From Phaseolus vulgaris (taxonomy: Eukaryota; Streptophyta; Magnoliopsida; Fabales; Fabaceae), in contig NC_023749.2 of the NCBI RefSeq assembly GCF_000499845.2, forward strand, positions 22,928,878 to 22,992,877: 64,000 nucleotides of DNA, in the 5' to 3' direction. This document shows positions 1 through 10,717 of this stretch, one piece after another (position 1 is the first letter of the stretch; each line of letters opens with the position of its first letter). The translations under genes were made by a program, and so were the position numbers. Under the pieces are notes generated by a model. That model worked only from the letters and a program-made list of their open reading frames with translations, made no database searches and was not told where the DNA came from.

Positions 1-72
1 AAGAAGCTCGCTCGAAGCCCAAGTATACAGGTCCTTGGGGTTGACCCTGGGGGGAGTGGCATGAGAAGACAT
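1..72 (-). CDS. N-terminus of antisense Transposase_28-like protein, module 1 of element A1 (partial)
   Basis: This is the first 24 codons of an antisense gene cut by the window edge. The reading from the ATG at 70-72 (minus) begins MSSHATPPRVNPKDLYTWAS and closely matches the start of the equivalent module at 43041-43802 (MSSHVPPPRVNPKDLYAWAS). The family is the Transposase_28 or 'putative gypsy type transposon' domain, found inside Tat-lineage retrotransposons; its biochemical role is unknown. It is the first of two antisense modules in this family-A element, the second lying at 1333-3611. Nothing can be said about its integrity beyond the visible codons. Confidence 0.6.
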   Translation of the reverse strand, partial: MSSHATPPRVNPKDLYTWASSELL

Positions 73-509
73 TCTTGAACAGAATCAGGGAGGTTTGAAG
101 GCGTGTGGCCCACTGGTAACGCAAGGTTAAAACGCTGGTGGGAACGAACACTGGAAGGACCCTTCGCGAGAAGAGAAAGGGTGCAAGTAGGTTACGAAGA
201 GCGCAGAAATGATGAGGGCAGTTTCAAAGTTTTGAAGAATTAAATACTGCGGTTAGAGCGCCAAACGACGCAAATGGAAGTATTGCAGTTATAGCGCTAA
301 ATGACGCGAATGGATGCACCGCACGATCGAGCCACGTGGCGGAGGATGGAAGGATGGCCCTGGCACCCCTGGTTAAACTCAGAAAACGTCGTATCGACAG
401 AATGCCCAAGGGTACGATGCGCCGTCGAGAGCGGGTCAGGGGCACAGTAGGAGTCAGAACCAAGTCGAGTGACTGAACGTCCCATCAGCCATGTAAGAAG
501 CGCCACGTG
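73..509. promoter_or_regulatory. Upstream region of antisense module 1, with G-boxes
   Basis: This non-coding stretch lies between the antisense start codon and a degenerate LTR-like segment. CACGTG G-box cores occur at 333-338 and 504-509. The same arrangement is seen upstream of the module-1 gene of element A2 (43803-44210). It probably held the antisense promoter; this is inference from position and motifs. Confidence 0.4.
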
Positions 510-1310
510 GATAGCACAGGCGAAACCCTGAGCTCTTCGCCATCCTCAGGCGTCGACCAGGGCCAAGGTAAAGATAACGCCCAAGGCGACGCCAGCATGA
601 GACGCCCGAGGCGTCGCCAGGAAAGGCGCCAAAGGCGACGCCAGCACGAGACGTTGCGGGCGTCGCCAACCCAAGTATCAGCAGTGCCGCCTCCCCGATA
701 CCCACAGGTAGGAAAGACTGTGGAGGGAGACGAAATCGAAGACGGCGAAGCTAGTTTAGTGGCGTCACCTCCCCGATACCCACAGGTAGGAAAGACTGTG
801 GAGGGAGACGAGATCGCCAAACGCCAGCGAATCACTAGCAGGGTTGTTCCCCGATACCTATGGGAAGGAAAGACCATGGAGGTAACGACCCCCCCCCAAG
901 AGCACTCTGCGTTTTTAGACACCCTGGGACGATACGGCGCTGTTGTAGCAGGCCTCTCCTTAGGCGTGGGCCCCGGGCACTAAGAATCAAGGGACGGATC
1001 GCTTTGGTGTTAGAGACACCCCGTGGACGATACGGCCCCATTAGGCAAGCCTCTCCATGGGCGTGGGCATCAACGCGTGACCTTCCCCGGACATACAAGG
1101 CCGCCCAACGTAGTGAAAGAAACGGGTATAGTACAGGCACAACCGAAGGACGCGGAGGCAAAGGACGAAAGTAAAATCACACAGGCGGAATTCTATATCT
1201 CAATGGCATGAAAGTAATCATGCAAAAACCCAAAGTTGTAACGAAAGTGCAGACAATTCAAAGAATTACAAGTTTATCAAAGAAGGTTAAAAACAAGTGT
1301 AAAGGAATAA
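510..1310. repeat. Fossil LTR-like segment and tandem arrays between antisense modules (A1)
   Basis: The segment begins like the polypurine-tract/LTR junction of family A, but the tract and LTR tip are missing. It is followed by GGCGTCGCC-type minisatellite (about 578-676). Three copies of the LTR motif CCGATACCCACAGGTAGG follow, near 693, 770 and 850. Two copies of an AGACACC...GACGATACGG...GGGCGTGGGC repeat lie at about 917-971 and 1013-1067. Element A2 has the same succession at 44200-44829, so this is an inherited part of the family. The small open frames across it are not genes. Confidence 0.6.
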
Positions 1311-1332
1311 AGTGATGGTCGAGGGTGGCGGT

Positions 1333-2645
1333 TCAATCGTCTAGTTCCAGGGGCACGACTTTTCCATTAACAATGTGGTGAGTGGAATCGCAGTTGGAAA
1401 TGTCGACCCCCGGATTCATGCAGACAGCTTGGGCCAGAGCCTCCTAGAATCCCTCCTCGAAAGTGCCCGCCATGTCCTGGATGAGGGTCTTTTTATCCTT
1501 CTCTAGCTCCTCAATGGTGGCGTCCCCAGAAGCTACCTGCTTCTCCAAAGCCTCCTTCTCCACACGGAGTCGGCTGACCTCGACCTGCAGTTTGTCGTAG
1601 TCAACCTGGAGAAGGCCCATAGCTTTGGCCTGGGTAGCCATTTCCCCCTCCATCCGCTCCATTTCGTCAGCTTTCTCACAGCAGCGGTCCTTCAAGTCCT
1701 TTTGAACTTCTTCGTAAGCTTCGACTATGTCTTGAAGGCTCGTTACCTGAACTTTGAGGGCGACTTCCCGAGCGTAGAAGTCGGCCTGGAGCTCCACCGC
1801 CTCTGCCAGTTGTTTTTCAGCCTCTGCTTTGGACTCTTGCGCCTGCTTCAGGGTGGTTTGGTAAGTTTCGTTTTGGCATCCCAGAATCTTCCTTTCCTCC
1901 TCCAGGGCAGCTACCCTTGTTTCCAAGGCCTGGAGGGTTTGGGTTTGCAAAGCAGCGTTTCTGGCCTGGGCGCGCCATTCAAGGGCCACCGCCAAGAACG
2001 CCCCCAAGTAGAAAGGCATGCCCTCCTTCCTGTCGGAGCCCTCTGGCATTGTTCCACCACTGAAGCCCCTCATCAGATGCATAATTGGAGGGGGGATGGC
2101 GATAAGATCGGGGGCGGCAGCGACGGGGGCAGGAGAAGCAGAGACCTCTGCCGGTGGCGGAGGTGGGGCAGACTCGGCGCCTTCGCATATATCCTTTTGG
2201 ACGATTGTGGGGGGAAGGGAAGCAGCGCTTGGAGGGTTGTCCCTGAAAGAATCCTCTCCCTGGGGCGACGCCGTAGGTAGGAGGGGAACCCTTGCAGATT
2301 TCCTCCTCTTGAAGGGTGCCACGCCATCCGAGTCTTCATCGTCGGATATGATCTCCAAGACCCGTTTCCCTTTGTCGAGGGGGGTTGGGGCCGGCGATGA
2401 GGCCACGACTAGAGGAATGGCGGCAATGGGCAGAGGAGAGCCGGGAGTCTGAAGTGCCTCAGGGCTATGTGGGGACGGTGAAGATGAGCGTAGTAGAGCT
2501 TCGGTAGTGGTCGGTGGTGGCAGAGGCAGGGTTGATGGGGGGTTCGGGTCAGCAGCAGGGGCGGAGGAGGCGCCCGCTTTGGCAGCACGAGCGTCCTTTA
2601 TCGCTTTCTCCAGCATCATCCTTTTGGAGGCGTCCATCACCGATC
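1333..2645 (-). pseudogene. Antisense gene of element A1, exon 2 (nuclear-signal and coiled-coil region), broken
   Basis: This is the second exon of the antisense gene, read on the minus strand from the acceptor ATGTAG at about 2646-2651. It begins with codons for SVMDASKRM, then an alanine/proline-rich stretch, the patch KGKRVLEIISDDED followed by FKRRKSARV (acidic plus basic, nuclear-signal-like), a proline-rich stretch, and a long heptad-rich region (LEEERKILG, KAEAEKQLAEA, EKQVASGD). An early TAG at 1444-1446 truncates it. Beyond the stop the frame continues to the family's conserved ending VNGKVVPLELDD, with the original stop at 1333-1335. The exon 1 part lies at 2831-3611. The function is unknown; a structural or DNA-associated nuclear role is a guess. 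Confidence 0.65.
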
Positions 2646-2830
2646 CTACATTCAAATAAACCAAGCAACAGAAGTCAAAGCCAAAGCAATTATGCAAAAT
2701 CACAAAACGCGTAGAAACGTGAGACGCGAATCACATGGTACAATGGAAAACAGGTGGAAGAGGCCAGAGGAACAAACATCTGGTAGTAAGGTACAGATAA
2801 CAAAAGATGGTAAGGGGAGGGTCTCCCTAC
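2646..2830 (-). other. Predicted phase-1 intron of antisense gene (A1)
   Basis: The donor is G|GTAGGG and the acceptor ATGTAG|GA on the minus strand, 185 bases apart. The same length and phase are seen in A2 (46142-46326). Splicing joins TTT G to GA TCG, giving F-G-S and keeping the frame. This is sequence inference only. Confidence 0.6.
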
Positions 2831-3611
2831 CAAAATATGTGGTCAGGGCGTGAGCGTTGTATTTGCTCGCGATAAGCTTCAATGTATCGAAGACGATCCC
2901 CAGGCCAGCCAAGGCCTTGCATACCTCCCTGTCAGCAGGGGATAGCTCATCCAGGGCTTTGGCCCTGAGCAGCTTAGGGTGCTCCGTCCAGTACAGGGGA
3001 AAGCCGTCTAAGGCTGTGGGGTCGTGCTTGGCGCTGCACACCCTAAAGAATTTTCCTTTCCAGTTTTTATAGGAGTTCTGGAAGAGGGAGAGGATGATCC
3101 TGCCCGCGATCCCGGAGAAGCTTACCCAAAAGCTTTTCCCCTGTTTCTTCACTTCGAAGAAATGCAAGAAAACATCCACGGAAGGAAGGATGCCCGCAGA
3201 GAATTTGAAAACCCCTTACAAATGCCCAACTGTTGGGATGGAGCTGGGCGGGGGCTATGTTAATCTCGGTGAGGAGTTCCCTCTCGAAGGGCGTGAATGG
3301 GAGGCGCACCCCGACGCGTTTGAACACCGTCTGGTACATGAAGAAGAAGGGACTCCCCTTTCTAGGTCTGTCATCCACACACACAGGTTCCCCCGGTCGG
3401 CCGGGACGAACGGAGATGTGCGCGTCATGAGTGCGGCAGAAAGCATTAAAGTTATACAAGTGGGGATCCCCACGATGATTCTCCAGGTCCTGAAAAGATG
3501 TCAGGCTGGTACACTCGTTCAAAAGCTCGTCGGGGCCCATGTATAGAAGGCTTTATAATTGAACTTGGGGGTCTTGGGGGGAGAACCAGACTGGGTGTTC
3601 GGGCGCGTCAT
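2831..3611 (-). pseudogene. Antisense gene of element A1, exon 1 (Transposase_28-like domain), frameshifted
   Basis: The start ATG is at 3609-3611 (MTRPNTQSGSPPKT). The domain signature is clear: CVDDRPRKGSPFFFMYQ, then LPFTPFERELLTEIN, APAQLHPNSWAFVRGFQ, and after a break VDVFLHFFEVKKQGKSFWVS and NSYKNWKGKFFRV. Compared with A2 there is a one-base deletion just after TWAP (about 3535) and an eight-base deletion near 3205. Together they restore frame, so both ends read correctly but the middle does not, and the start frame stops at once. The exon is 781 bases, the same as in A2, because an extra nine bases near the start offset the deletions. The role of the domain is not known. Confidence 0.7.
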
Positions 3612-4301
3612 GGTGTGAATAAATAGCTGGAGAAAGAAGAAAGGAAAAATGTTTAACAAAGTGATGCCAAGACAGAAAAGGGGGTAAAACCCCAAGAAAT
3701 ACCACCCACGCGAGAAAACCCAGAAAGAAGGAGAAGGGAACAGAGAAGAAAGGAGAAGCGGAAGAGCACAGTAATGCATAAACGTAAACAGTCTCAGGAA
3801 GTTCAATAAACTATGCAATGCCACGAAGGAGAAGAGTCGGGATGTGCAAAAATCATACCTTTGTTGTCGAAGTAAGGGAGGAAGGAGAGCACGAAGGAAG
3901 GAGCAAAAATTGCAGAGAAAAGGCTTGAAGGAAATGAACAGCGCGGAGATGCAGAGAGAATGGATGTAACAGTGGTGTGAGCGCGGGGTTTGGGGTAACT
4001 TGAACGTTACATTTGCAACCCAAGAGGCGCTAATCAGGAGCCGAGAGATCGTGCCGCATGTCAATTAAGCGCCCAAGGGGAGCGCAAGGGACTCTAGAGG
4101 CTGGCCGTGTGATGAGCCACGTGGCGCACGATTAAGCGTAGCCCCAAAAAGTGTTATTTCCCCGCTTTAGAGGATGTCCAATCAGCCATTAAAAGCGCCC
4201 CTATGGTTCAGAGAGTGTCACGTCAATAATTCGAGAATTGTTGAGTCAGCAGGGAATGACACGTCATCAGGGTGGCACGTGGACGGCGTGGGCGAGGCCT
4301 T
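3612..4301. promoter_or_regulatory. Spacer between antisense gene and 3' LTR of A1; G-box/TGACG-rich
   Basis: There is no gene here; the long reading frame over it is only an upstream extension of exon 1. It carries GCCACGTGGCGC near 4120, a TGTCACGTCA near 4208, ACACGTCATC near 4258 and GGCACGTGG near 4275. These are ACGT-core sites of the sort plant bZIP and bHLH factors bind. Being between two divergent transcription units, it may act as a two-way promoter (inference). Confidence 0.4.
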
Positions 4302-4348
4302 AGTCTTTGCGCTGAAGACAAGTCTTCGGCTTAAGACTGGGGGGCTTG
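4302..4348 (+). promoter_or_regulatory. Hairpin and polypurine tract of element A1
   Basis: An outer pair AGTCTT (4302-4307) / AAGACT (4333-4338) encloses an inner perfect inverted repeat GAAGAC-AA-GTCTTC (4314-4327). The polypurine tract, within TTAAGACTGGGGGGCTTG, abuts the LTR tip TGTACC. The tract primes plus-strand DNA synthesis in this class of element. Confidence 0.7.
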
Positions 4349-4965
4349 TGTACCGTCCCGTATCCGGGCGTTGACAAAGTCAAGGTCAAAGTCAACGCCA
4401 GGAGTCAAAGTCAACACAAGGCATCGCCTAGATGAAGAGACGCCTAGTACCAGCGTCGCCAAGAGGAAGCGTCGCCAAGGCGAGGCGTCGCCTAGGTGGA
4501 GGCGTCGCCCAACCAGGGCGTCGCCAAGATCAAATATCATTAAGTCAAGGCAGTCACAGCGCGGTTCCCCGATATCCATGGGTAGGAAAGACCATGGAGG
4601 GAGCGACGCCGTGGGAAGGCCTCAGGCCCGGATAATCCGGGGTAGTGATAAAGAGAAGGAAAAGGTGGCTTCAAGGCCATAGTGATAGCACCATTGTAGG
4701 GCAGCCTGACTCGTGAAGTACCCCTGCCGCCCCAGAGACGCCTTTGGGATAGATACGACTTAAGGGAGGGTCACGCCCAGGGTAGCCAGGTGCTGGGTAC
4801 GAGAGGAAGGCAGATACGCTCTCAAAGTGAGTGACTAGATGATTGGGGGCATGAGTTGGCACCCAAAAAGTCACCCCTTGCGCAGTAGCACTCCCAAGCA
4901 GGAGGGCTCACACGTAGAAACGTCCCCAGATGGGGTCATGGCGCTGTGAGGCCCTCCACGTGTAC
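4349..4965 (+). repeat. 3' LTR of element A1, first half only
   Basis: The LTR starts TGTACCGTCCCGTATCCGGG directly after the polypurine tract and matches the other family-A LTRs base for base over long stretches. It includes the GGCGTCGCC minisatellite and the block GAGTTGGCACCCAAAAAGTC. It stops at CCACGTGTAC, where the complete LTRs continue with AGCAGCCATG. A chromovirus LTR tip starts there instead. The TATA box and downstream end are not present. Confidence 0.85.
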
Positions 4966-5663
4966 TGATGTGATTCCAATAGCCATGTAGAGAAAGGTTC
5001 TCGACCTTCTTAGGAATCACCTTGAGTTGGACATTATAGAGGCACTTTTCTTAGAGTTGGATCATTGTTCTAAGACAAAAACTCACCAAAAACTAGTACC
5101 AAATCCCAAACTCATTTGGATGAACCAATTTTAGTCAAATTGAACCGAACAAAAGAGTAAGAAAAGCAAAGGAACAAGATGAATGGACTGAAATATAAAA
5201 CTGTCGAACCAAAACTCATAAAAAAACAGCAAGAACACCAAACCAAAACTCAAGAACACAAGCTAACAAAAACAATAGAAAGAGAAGAAAGGAAGGAGAA
5301 GAGAGTGCTCATGAAGATGGAAGAATGTTGGATGATCTCGCCACTAGAAGTGTGGAATGCTCCTAGATGAGAGTGATGCCGCCACTTGAGGACTCCAATG
5401 ATCCATCAAGATAAGACTAGAGAAGAAGGCTCAAAGCTCTCCAAAGTTCACTCAAAATTTGAGTAGAGTTTTCTTAGATTAATTCCAATCTGAATTTTAC
5501 AAAGGAAGCACCTCTATTTATAGCCTAAGGTGCTGAAAAATATGTGGGAAATTTCAAATAAACTCATTTGAAATTCCCACCAAAAACAAGTCACATGGGA
5601 GGTGTGACCTTTTTCTACTATGACACCTCCCAAAAACTACACCTACACCTATCTACTAATACA
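4966..5663 (-). repeat. 3' LTR of chromovirus copy 1
   Basis: Read on the minus strand it runs from TGTATTAGTAG (after a G-rich polypurine tract) to GGAATCACATCA, 698 bases with TG...CA ends. A TATA box CTATAAATAG lies at 5514-5523. Its inner end matches the end of the LTR at 21027-21718, showing the same family. It is inserted in the A1 LTR; the five bases before it are TGTAC, but the partner duplication is lost. Confidence 0.8.
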
Positions 5664-5674
5664 CCCCCCCTCCT
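5664..5674 (-). promoter_or_regulatory. Polypurine tract of chromovirus copy 1
   Basis: AGGAGGGGGGG on the minus strand sits directly before the LTR start TGTATTAG. This is the expected plus-strand primer position. Confidence 0.75.
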
Positions 5675-5789
5675 AAAGCTCCTAACTAAAGCCTAAAAGA
5701 TGCTAAAACAAAAGAGGTTTCTAATGTTTCCCTCTAAAGAAATCACAAAGAAATCCTTTGAGGTGGACTTTGACCTCCAACTAAAGAAA

Positions 5790-8268
5790 TCACAAAAAGA
5801 GAAAATAAATGTCCTCTAGCTCCCAAAGCTTTGAACATGCTTCTTGTAATCCTTTGAGGTGGACTTTGACCTCCATGGGCGTCCTCCATTTGTGCCTCCA
5901 CCTCTTCTTGATCTTGTTGATTGGCCTCCATGTCCTCTTGAGCTTGATGTCCATCATACTCCCGAGTTGGAGAGAATTCGACCACGAATTCTGGAGACCT
6001 ACAGAAAAGGGAGTTAGATCGCTGACATTAAAAGTATGACTACCTAAGAATGTATCAGGCATATCTAACTCATAAGCATTGTCATTAATCCTCTTGAGGA
6101 CTTGGAAAGGTCCATCCCCTCGAGGCATTAGTTTGGACTTCCTTTGAGTAGGAAAACGATCCTTCCTCAAGTGAAGCCAAACCCAATCGCCCTCATCAAA
6201 CAACAATGCTTTTCTCCTTTTATTGGCAAGTTCAACATACTTGCCAACCTTCTTTTCAATTCTCTTCTTGATGTCTTTATGCAAAGTTTTCACAAAAGAA
6301 GCCTTTTCATCCCCATCTTTGCACAAGACATCTCCAAGAAGGGGAATAGGAAGAAGATCAAGAGGTGTTAGGGGATTAAACCCATAGACCACCTCAAAAG
6401 GAGAATGGGAGGTGGTAGAATTTACTACTCGGTTATATGCAAACTCAACATGGGGTAGTAAATTCTCCCACACTCTAGGATTCCCCGAAATAAAGCATCT
6501 CAATAGTTGTCCCAAAGTTCTATTCACCACCTCGGTTTGACCATCAGTTTGTGGGTGGCAAGTGGTAGAAAATAAAAGCTTAGTTCCAAGCTTTCCCCAC
6601 AAGGTCTTCCAAAAGTGACTCAAGAACTTAGGATCTCTATCGGACACTATAGACCTAGGAATCCCATGCAAGCGAACCACTTCTTGAAAGAAGAGGTTTG
6701 CAATGTGGCATGCATCATCCACTTTGTGGCAAGGAATAAAGTGAGCCATCATTGAAAAACGATCCACTACCACAAAAATGGAGTCCTTTCCCTTTGATGT
6801 CTTGGGTAAGCCTAAGATGAAATCCATAGATATATCTACCCAAGGCATTGAAGGGATAGGAAGAGGAGTATAAAGACCATGGGGATGCATTTTAGACTTA
6901 GCTTTGCGGCAAGCTATGCATTTATCACACAAACTATGAACATGTTTATGCATATGTGGCCAAAAGAAATGTTCATGCAACACATCCAAAGTTTTAGCAA
7001 CCCCAAAATGTCCCATTAAACCCCCCTCATGAGCTTCTCTAACAAGAGATAATCTAATAGAGCTTTGGGGAACACAAAGACGTTTTCCTTTAAAAAGAAA
7101 GCCATCTTGAATAAAAAAGTCTTTGTGTCCTCCTTTAAGACACTCTTGATAGATGTGAGAAAAATCAAGGTCATCATGATAAAGTTCCTTAATGTGATCA
7201 AAACCAAGATATTGAGAGGTTAAAAGATTTAGCAAGGTGTATCTTCTAGAAAGAGCATCCGCCACAATATTTATTTTGCCTTGCTTGTGTTTGATCATAT
7301 AAGGAAATTGCTCAATGAATTCCACCCACTTAGCATGCCTCTTGTTAAGTTTGTTTTGGCTTTTCAAATATTTAAGAGATTCATGATCACTATGTATCAC
7401 AAACTCTTTGGGAAAAAGATAGTGTTGCCAAGTAAACAAAGCCCTAACAAGTGCATATAATTCCTTATCATAGGTGGAATAGTTGAGATGACTTCCCTTC
7501 AATTTCTCACTAAAATAGGCTATGGGGTGGCCCTCTTGAAGGAGAACAGCCCCAATACCTATGCTTGAAACATCACACTCAATCTCAAATGTCTTAGTGA
7601 AATTAGGAAGGGCCAAGATGGGAGCATTAGTCAATTTTTCTTTCAAAGTATCAAAAGCATTTTGTTGTGCTTCTCCCCAATGAAAGACCACATCCTTTTT
7701 CACTATGTCATTGAGTGGTGCGGCAATGGTACCAAAGTTTGGGACAAATCTTCTATAGAAAGAAGCAAGCCCATGAAAACTTCGGACCTCATTCAAAGAT
7801 TTCGGTGTAGGCCAATTTTGAATGGCCACCACCTTTGTTTTGTCCACATGGACCCCTTTACAACTCACAACAAACCCTAGGAATTCTATATGATCAAGAG
7901 CAAACATACATTTAGCAAGGTTAGCATACAAATGTTCCTTCCTAAGGGTTTCCAAAACTTGCCTAACATGCAACCTATGGTCATTGAAAGATAAGCTATA
8001 AATGAGAATGTCATCAAAGTAAACCACAACAAACTTACCAATGAAAGGTCTAAGAACATGATGCATGAGGCGCATGAAGGTACTTGGTGCATTAGTTAAA
8101 CCAAAAGACATAACTAACCACTCATATAAACCAAAGTTGGTCTTAAAAGCCGTCTTCCATTCATCACCCGGTTTGATACGGATTTGATTGTAGCCGCTTT
8201 TAAGATCAATCTTTGAAAAGATTTTAGAACCATGTAATTCATCCAACAAATCATCTAGTCTAGGTATG
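5790..8268 (-). pseudogene. Chromovirus pol remnant: RT (truncated), RNase H, integrase
   Basis: An open minus-strand frame encodes RT from [12 protein letters not shown] onward, with YFDDILIYS (near 8020). RNase H follows ([25 protein letters not shown]), then an integrase with HHCC zinc region (HEGGLMGH...CDKCIACR), the DDE residues in SMDFILG, SDRDPKF and DGQTEVVNR, and a GPY/F-type module (DGPFQVL...AYELDMP). That module places it among chromoviruses; by eye it is nearest CRM/Reina types, but this is not resolved. The first part of RT, protease and gag are missing because the family-B LTR tip starts at 8269; the apparent start codon lies inside that LTR. Near the end the frame shifts, and the acidic tail ending RSMFKALG is in another frame (5743-5985). 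A stretch near 5755-5785 is repeated at about 5849-5875. Confidence 0.85.
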
Positions 8269-9081
8269 TGATCCTGCCTGTTGACCAGAACGCTGGAAAC
8301 TACCTCGTCAAAGGATCGACGTGTGCACCGCTTCAAACCTCCGTCCTTCTTCGAGATCCACCTCAAGAACCTGTAAAAGAACAGAGCGGCGCCGCTGCGG
8401 CCGATCGCACTCCAACGCCCAAGTCAGTGACGGAACCACCAAATACTAAGAGCAAGAACACTCAAGAAATCTCAAGGAACCGTGCAATGTTCTCTCTCAC
8501 AGTAAGCTTTAGAACTCGCAAGCGTAAAGAGTGTAATCTGAACGTGCGTACCTCAGAAAGTTCGTTGAGAACTCTTATATACCTGGTTACTTTCTCTCTC
8601 CTGGCAGTTCTAGACCTGGACACGTGGCTCGCATCCAGTCGTACACGTGCCATCATCTGGAGCCTCCTTGACTTGGGCGCTACTTCTGACTCTCTTTTTG
8701 GCTAAGTTATTTATGCATGGTACTGCCTAGTGCATAACTAACTTGGGAGTGCGATCTCTACTGGAACTGGCGAGTTAGGGTGCCTTCGTACACCTTCCCT
8801 GTGGTCTCGCCGACCGCCTTCATAATCTGCTTCACCTTCATCTCCGGCGATGTGCTTGCTCTGGCGATCTCCAATCGCTTGGTCGCCTGAGTTTACATCT
8901 GGCGACTTCACCTTCTACTGGGCGATCGCCTGGTATGCTGAAGATCGGAACACGCCAACTTAACAACTGGCGACTTCACGAGCCCCTGACTTCCTCCCCT
9001 TCTGTGAACCTGGCGCCTTGTCAACACGCCTACACTGTAGCTGGGTGCCACGTCATCACTTCCGACTACCAGGACGGTACA
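8269..9081 (-). repeat. Family-B LTR (element B1, minus orientation)
   Basis: The 813 bases have ends TGTACCGTCCTGG (right) and GGCAGGATCA (left) when read on the minus strand. The length is the same as, and the sequence nearly identical to, the LTR at 56222-57034. The TATA-like TATATAA is at about 8576-8582. It breaks chromovirus copy 1 in RT. The left flanking five bases are GTATG. Confidence 0.85.
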
Positions 9082-9125
9082 CAAGCCCCCCAGTCTTAAG
9101 CGAAGACTTGTCCAGCGAAAAGACT
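9082..9125 (-). promoter_or_regulatory. Polypurine tract and hairpin of element B1
   Basis: The minus strand reads AGTCTT (9120-9125), an inner short pair around GGACAAGTCT, AAGACT (9092-9097), then GGGGGGCTTG at the LTR edge. The outer pair is the same as in families A, C and B'. Confidence 0.7.
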
Positions 9126-9682
9126 GAAAAGGTCACGTCAACACCGACCTACGTGGCATTGACGCAGAATTCCAAGCGGTTGTACTTTCTGCTTCTCTGA
9201 CGCTCCACCAAACCCCTCACCCATCGCTCGACACGTGGCTTCATCAACGGTTACCTTCAGTTACCGTTTGCGCTTCCCAAACCCATCTCGAAAAACCCTT
9301 AACCCATTTTCACTCCACACTGTTCCATCACTTTTCTTCGTATTCACAAACGCTCCAACCTTCTTCTGCGAAAAAGCTCTCGATGTTCTTCAACTCTCTG
9401 AATCACCAACATTCTTCATCGCCTTTCTGATCATAAAAAGGTACTTCCTTTCCTTCTTCTGCTGGTTTTTCCTGCATTTTAATCGATTCGCATCATCCTG
9501 TAACTGTCTGGTGCATACGTTGTGGGTTGCTTTTTCCATTTCTCCTTCTACGTAACTTAGGGCTTCGTCAATCGTCGCAACGAACCTACGTTCGTTCGTT
9601 TTTCACCTTTCTTCCATGATCGAGTCAGCCTCTGTGACCCCTGACCATTTTTCCTTTTCTTCTTCCTTTGCAGCTGCAACAA
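9126..9682. other. Spacer between LTR B1 and antisense gene start
   Basis: No gene is seen. It holds a TGACGTGACC-type site near 9131-9140 and an ACACGTGGC near 9230. The frame 9235-9555 has no family relationship and mirrors one at 55802-56122, so it is inherited non-coding sequence. It is likely the antisense promoter and 5' leader. Confidence 0.4.
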
Positions 9683-10557
9683 TGGCTCGCACAAAGATCA
9701 CCCCGAATCCTCCTCCTTCATCACGAAACCCCTCTTCACAAGCACACGACCCACCACGAGTTCGTGGCGCTTCATCTTCCTAGGCTGAGAGGCCTGCGTC
9801 TTCCCGCCCTAACCTGGCCCAGGCGACTCCACCTATCACCGGAGGAGCCCCCGTCCCCCCACCAGACTTCAAGAAACTATATCCCTGGGCCAACTCGACC
9901 CTGTTGGGGGAAACATCTTTCGTGAACACTGCTGGGGCAGTTTTGCGATTGACTAAGGGGGATGTACCTCACCAATCATTCCACAAGGAGCACAACGAGA
10001 GGATGACAGTGCTACCTTGCCCCCCTGGTCTGCCAGTTTGCGCCGACGACAAGGCAAACAACGGCGGGGCCTTCTGTTTCATCTACACAACTCTATTCAA
10101 GAAGGTGAAACTCAGGTTTCCCTTTACACGTTTCGAGAGGGAGCTCCTCACCGAGCTCAACATTGCCGCCGCCCAGCTCCACCCCAACAGCTGGGCGTTT
10201 GTGCGAGCATTCCAAGTGATGTGCGATCACCTGGGGTTAGCTTAAATGGGATTGCTGGGAGATCAATCCTCTCCATCTTCCAGCAGTTCTATAAAGATTG
10301 GAAGGGAAAGTTTGTCCAAGTGCGCCCCAACGACAAGGACACTTCCCTACTCGACGGCTTCCCCTTGTACTGGGTAAACAAGGGGAGCAAAGAGTCCAAG
10401 AGCTGCTTCAGGAGACCCAGAAGTCCTGATAGCATGGGTGCATTGGACAGGGATCTCTGCTTCTTTTGGAAGAGTGTGGCGGATGCCAACATCACCTTCC
10501 TCACCACCACCCTGATCTGCTTCGAATTCTTCGAGGACCAACTCGAAATTCGAATAG
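9683..10557 (+). pseudogene. Antisense gene of element B1, exon 1 (Transposase_28-like), broken
   Basis: This gene is antisense to the B1 element and so reads on the plus strand. It begins MARTKITPNPPPSSRN, as in the intact copy at 54733-55675. A CAG-to-TAG change makes a stop at 9781-9783. Near 10235 a deletion of roughly 85-90 bases, apparently between short GGGTTG-like repeats, removes the stretch coding for the DVFLFLFEAKHPGD region and shifts frame. The rest (GIAGRSILSIFQQ, DWKGKFVQVRP, FPLYWVNKG) is conserved. The donor site is ATAG|GTTAG after 10557. The product would be inactive. Confidence 0.75.
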
Positions 10558-10717
10558 GTTAGGACATTCAAGCTCTTGTTTTAATACTTGCTTTTGTTAA
10601 CTGTTTCTGGGCGTCTTATGCGTTGTGCGCAAGACTTTGGTTTTATTTTTCTGCACCCTTCGCCTGTTTTGCTGTTGCATACTGCCTTATGCATTTATCT
10701 TCTCTTTGAACTAACCC

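Noticed and set aside
5179..5370. Small Lys/Glu-rich frame in the chromovirus LTR
   Set aside because: Lies wholly inside an LTR and reads low-complexity A-rich sequence.
9235..9555. 106-codon frame between LTR B1 and the antisense gene, with a twin at 55802-56122
   Set aside because: Repeated only because the spacer is repeated. The translation is rich in Phe/Ser with no domain and is not kept in B', A or C.
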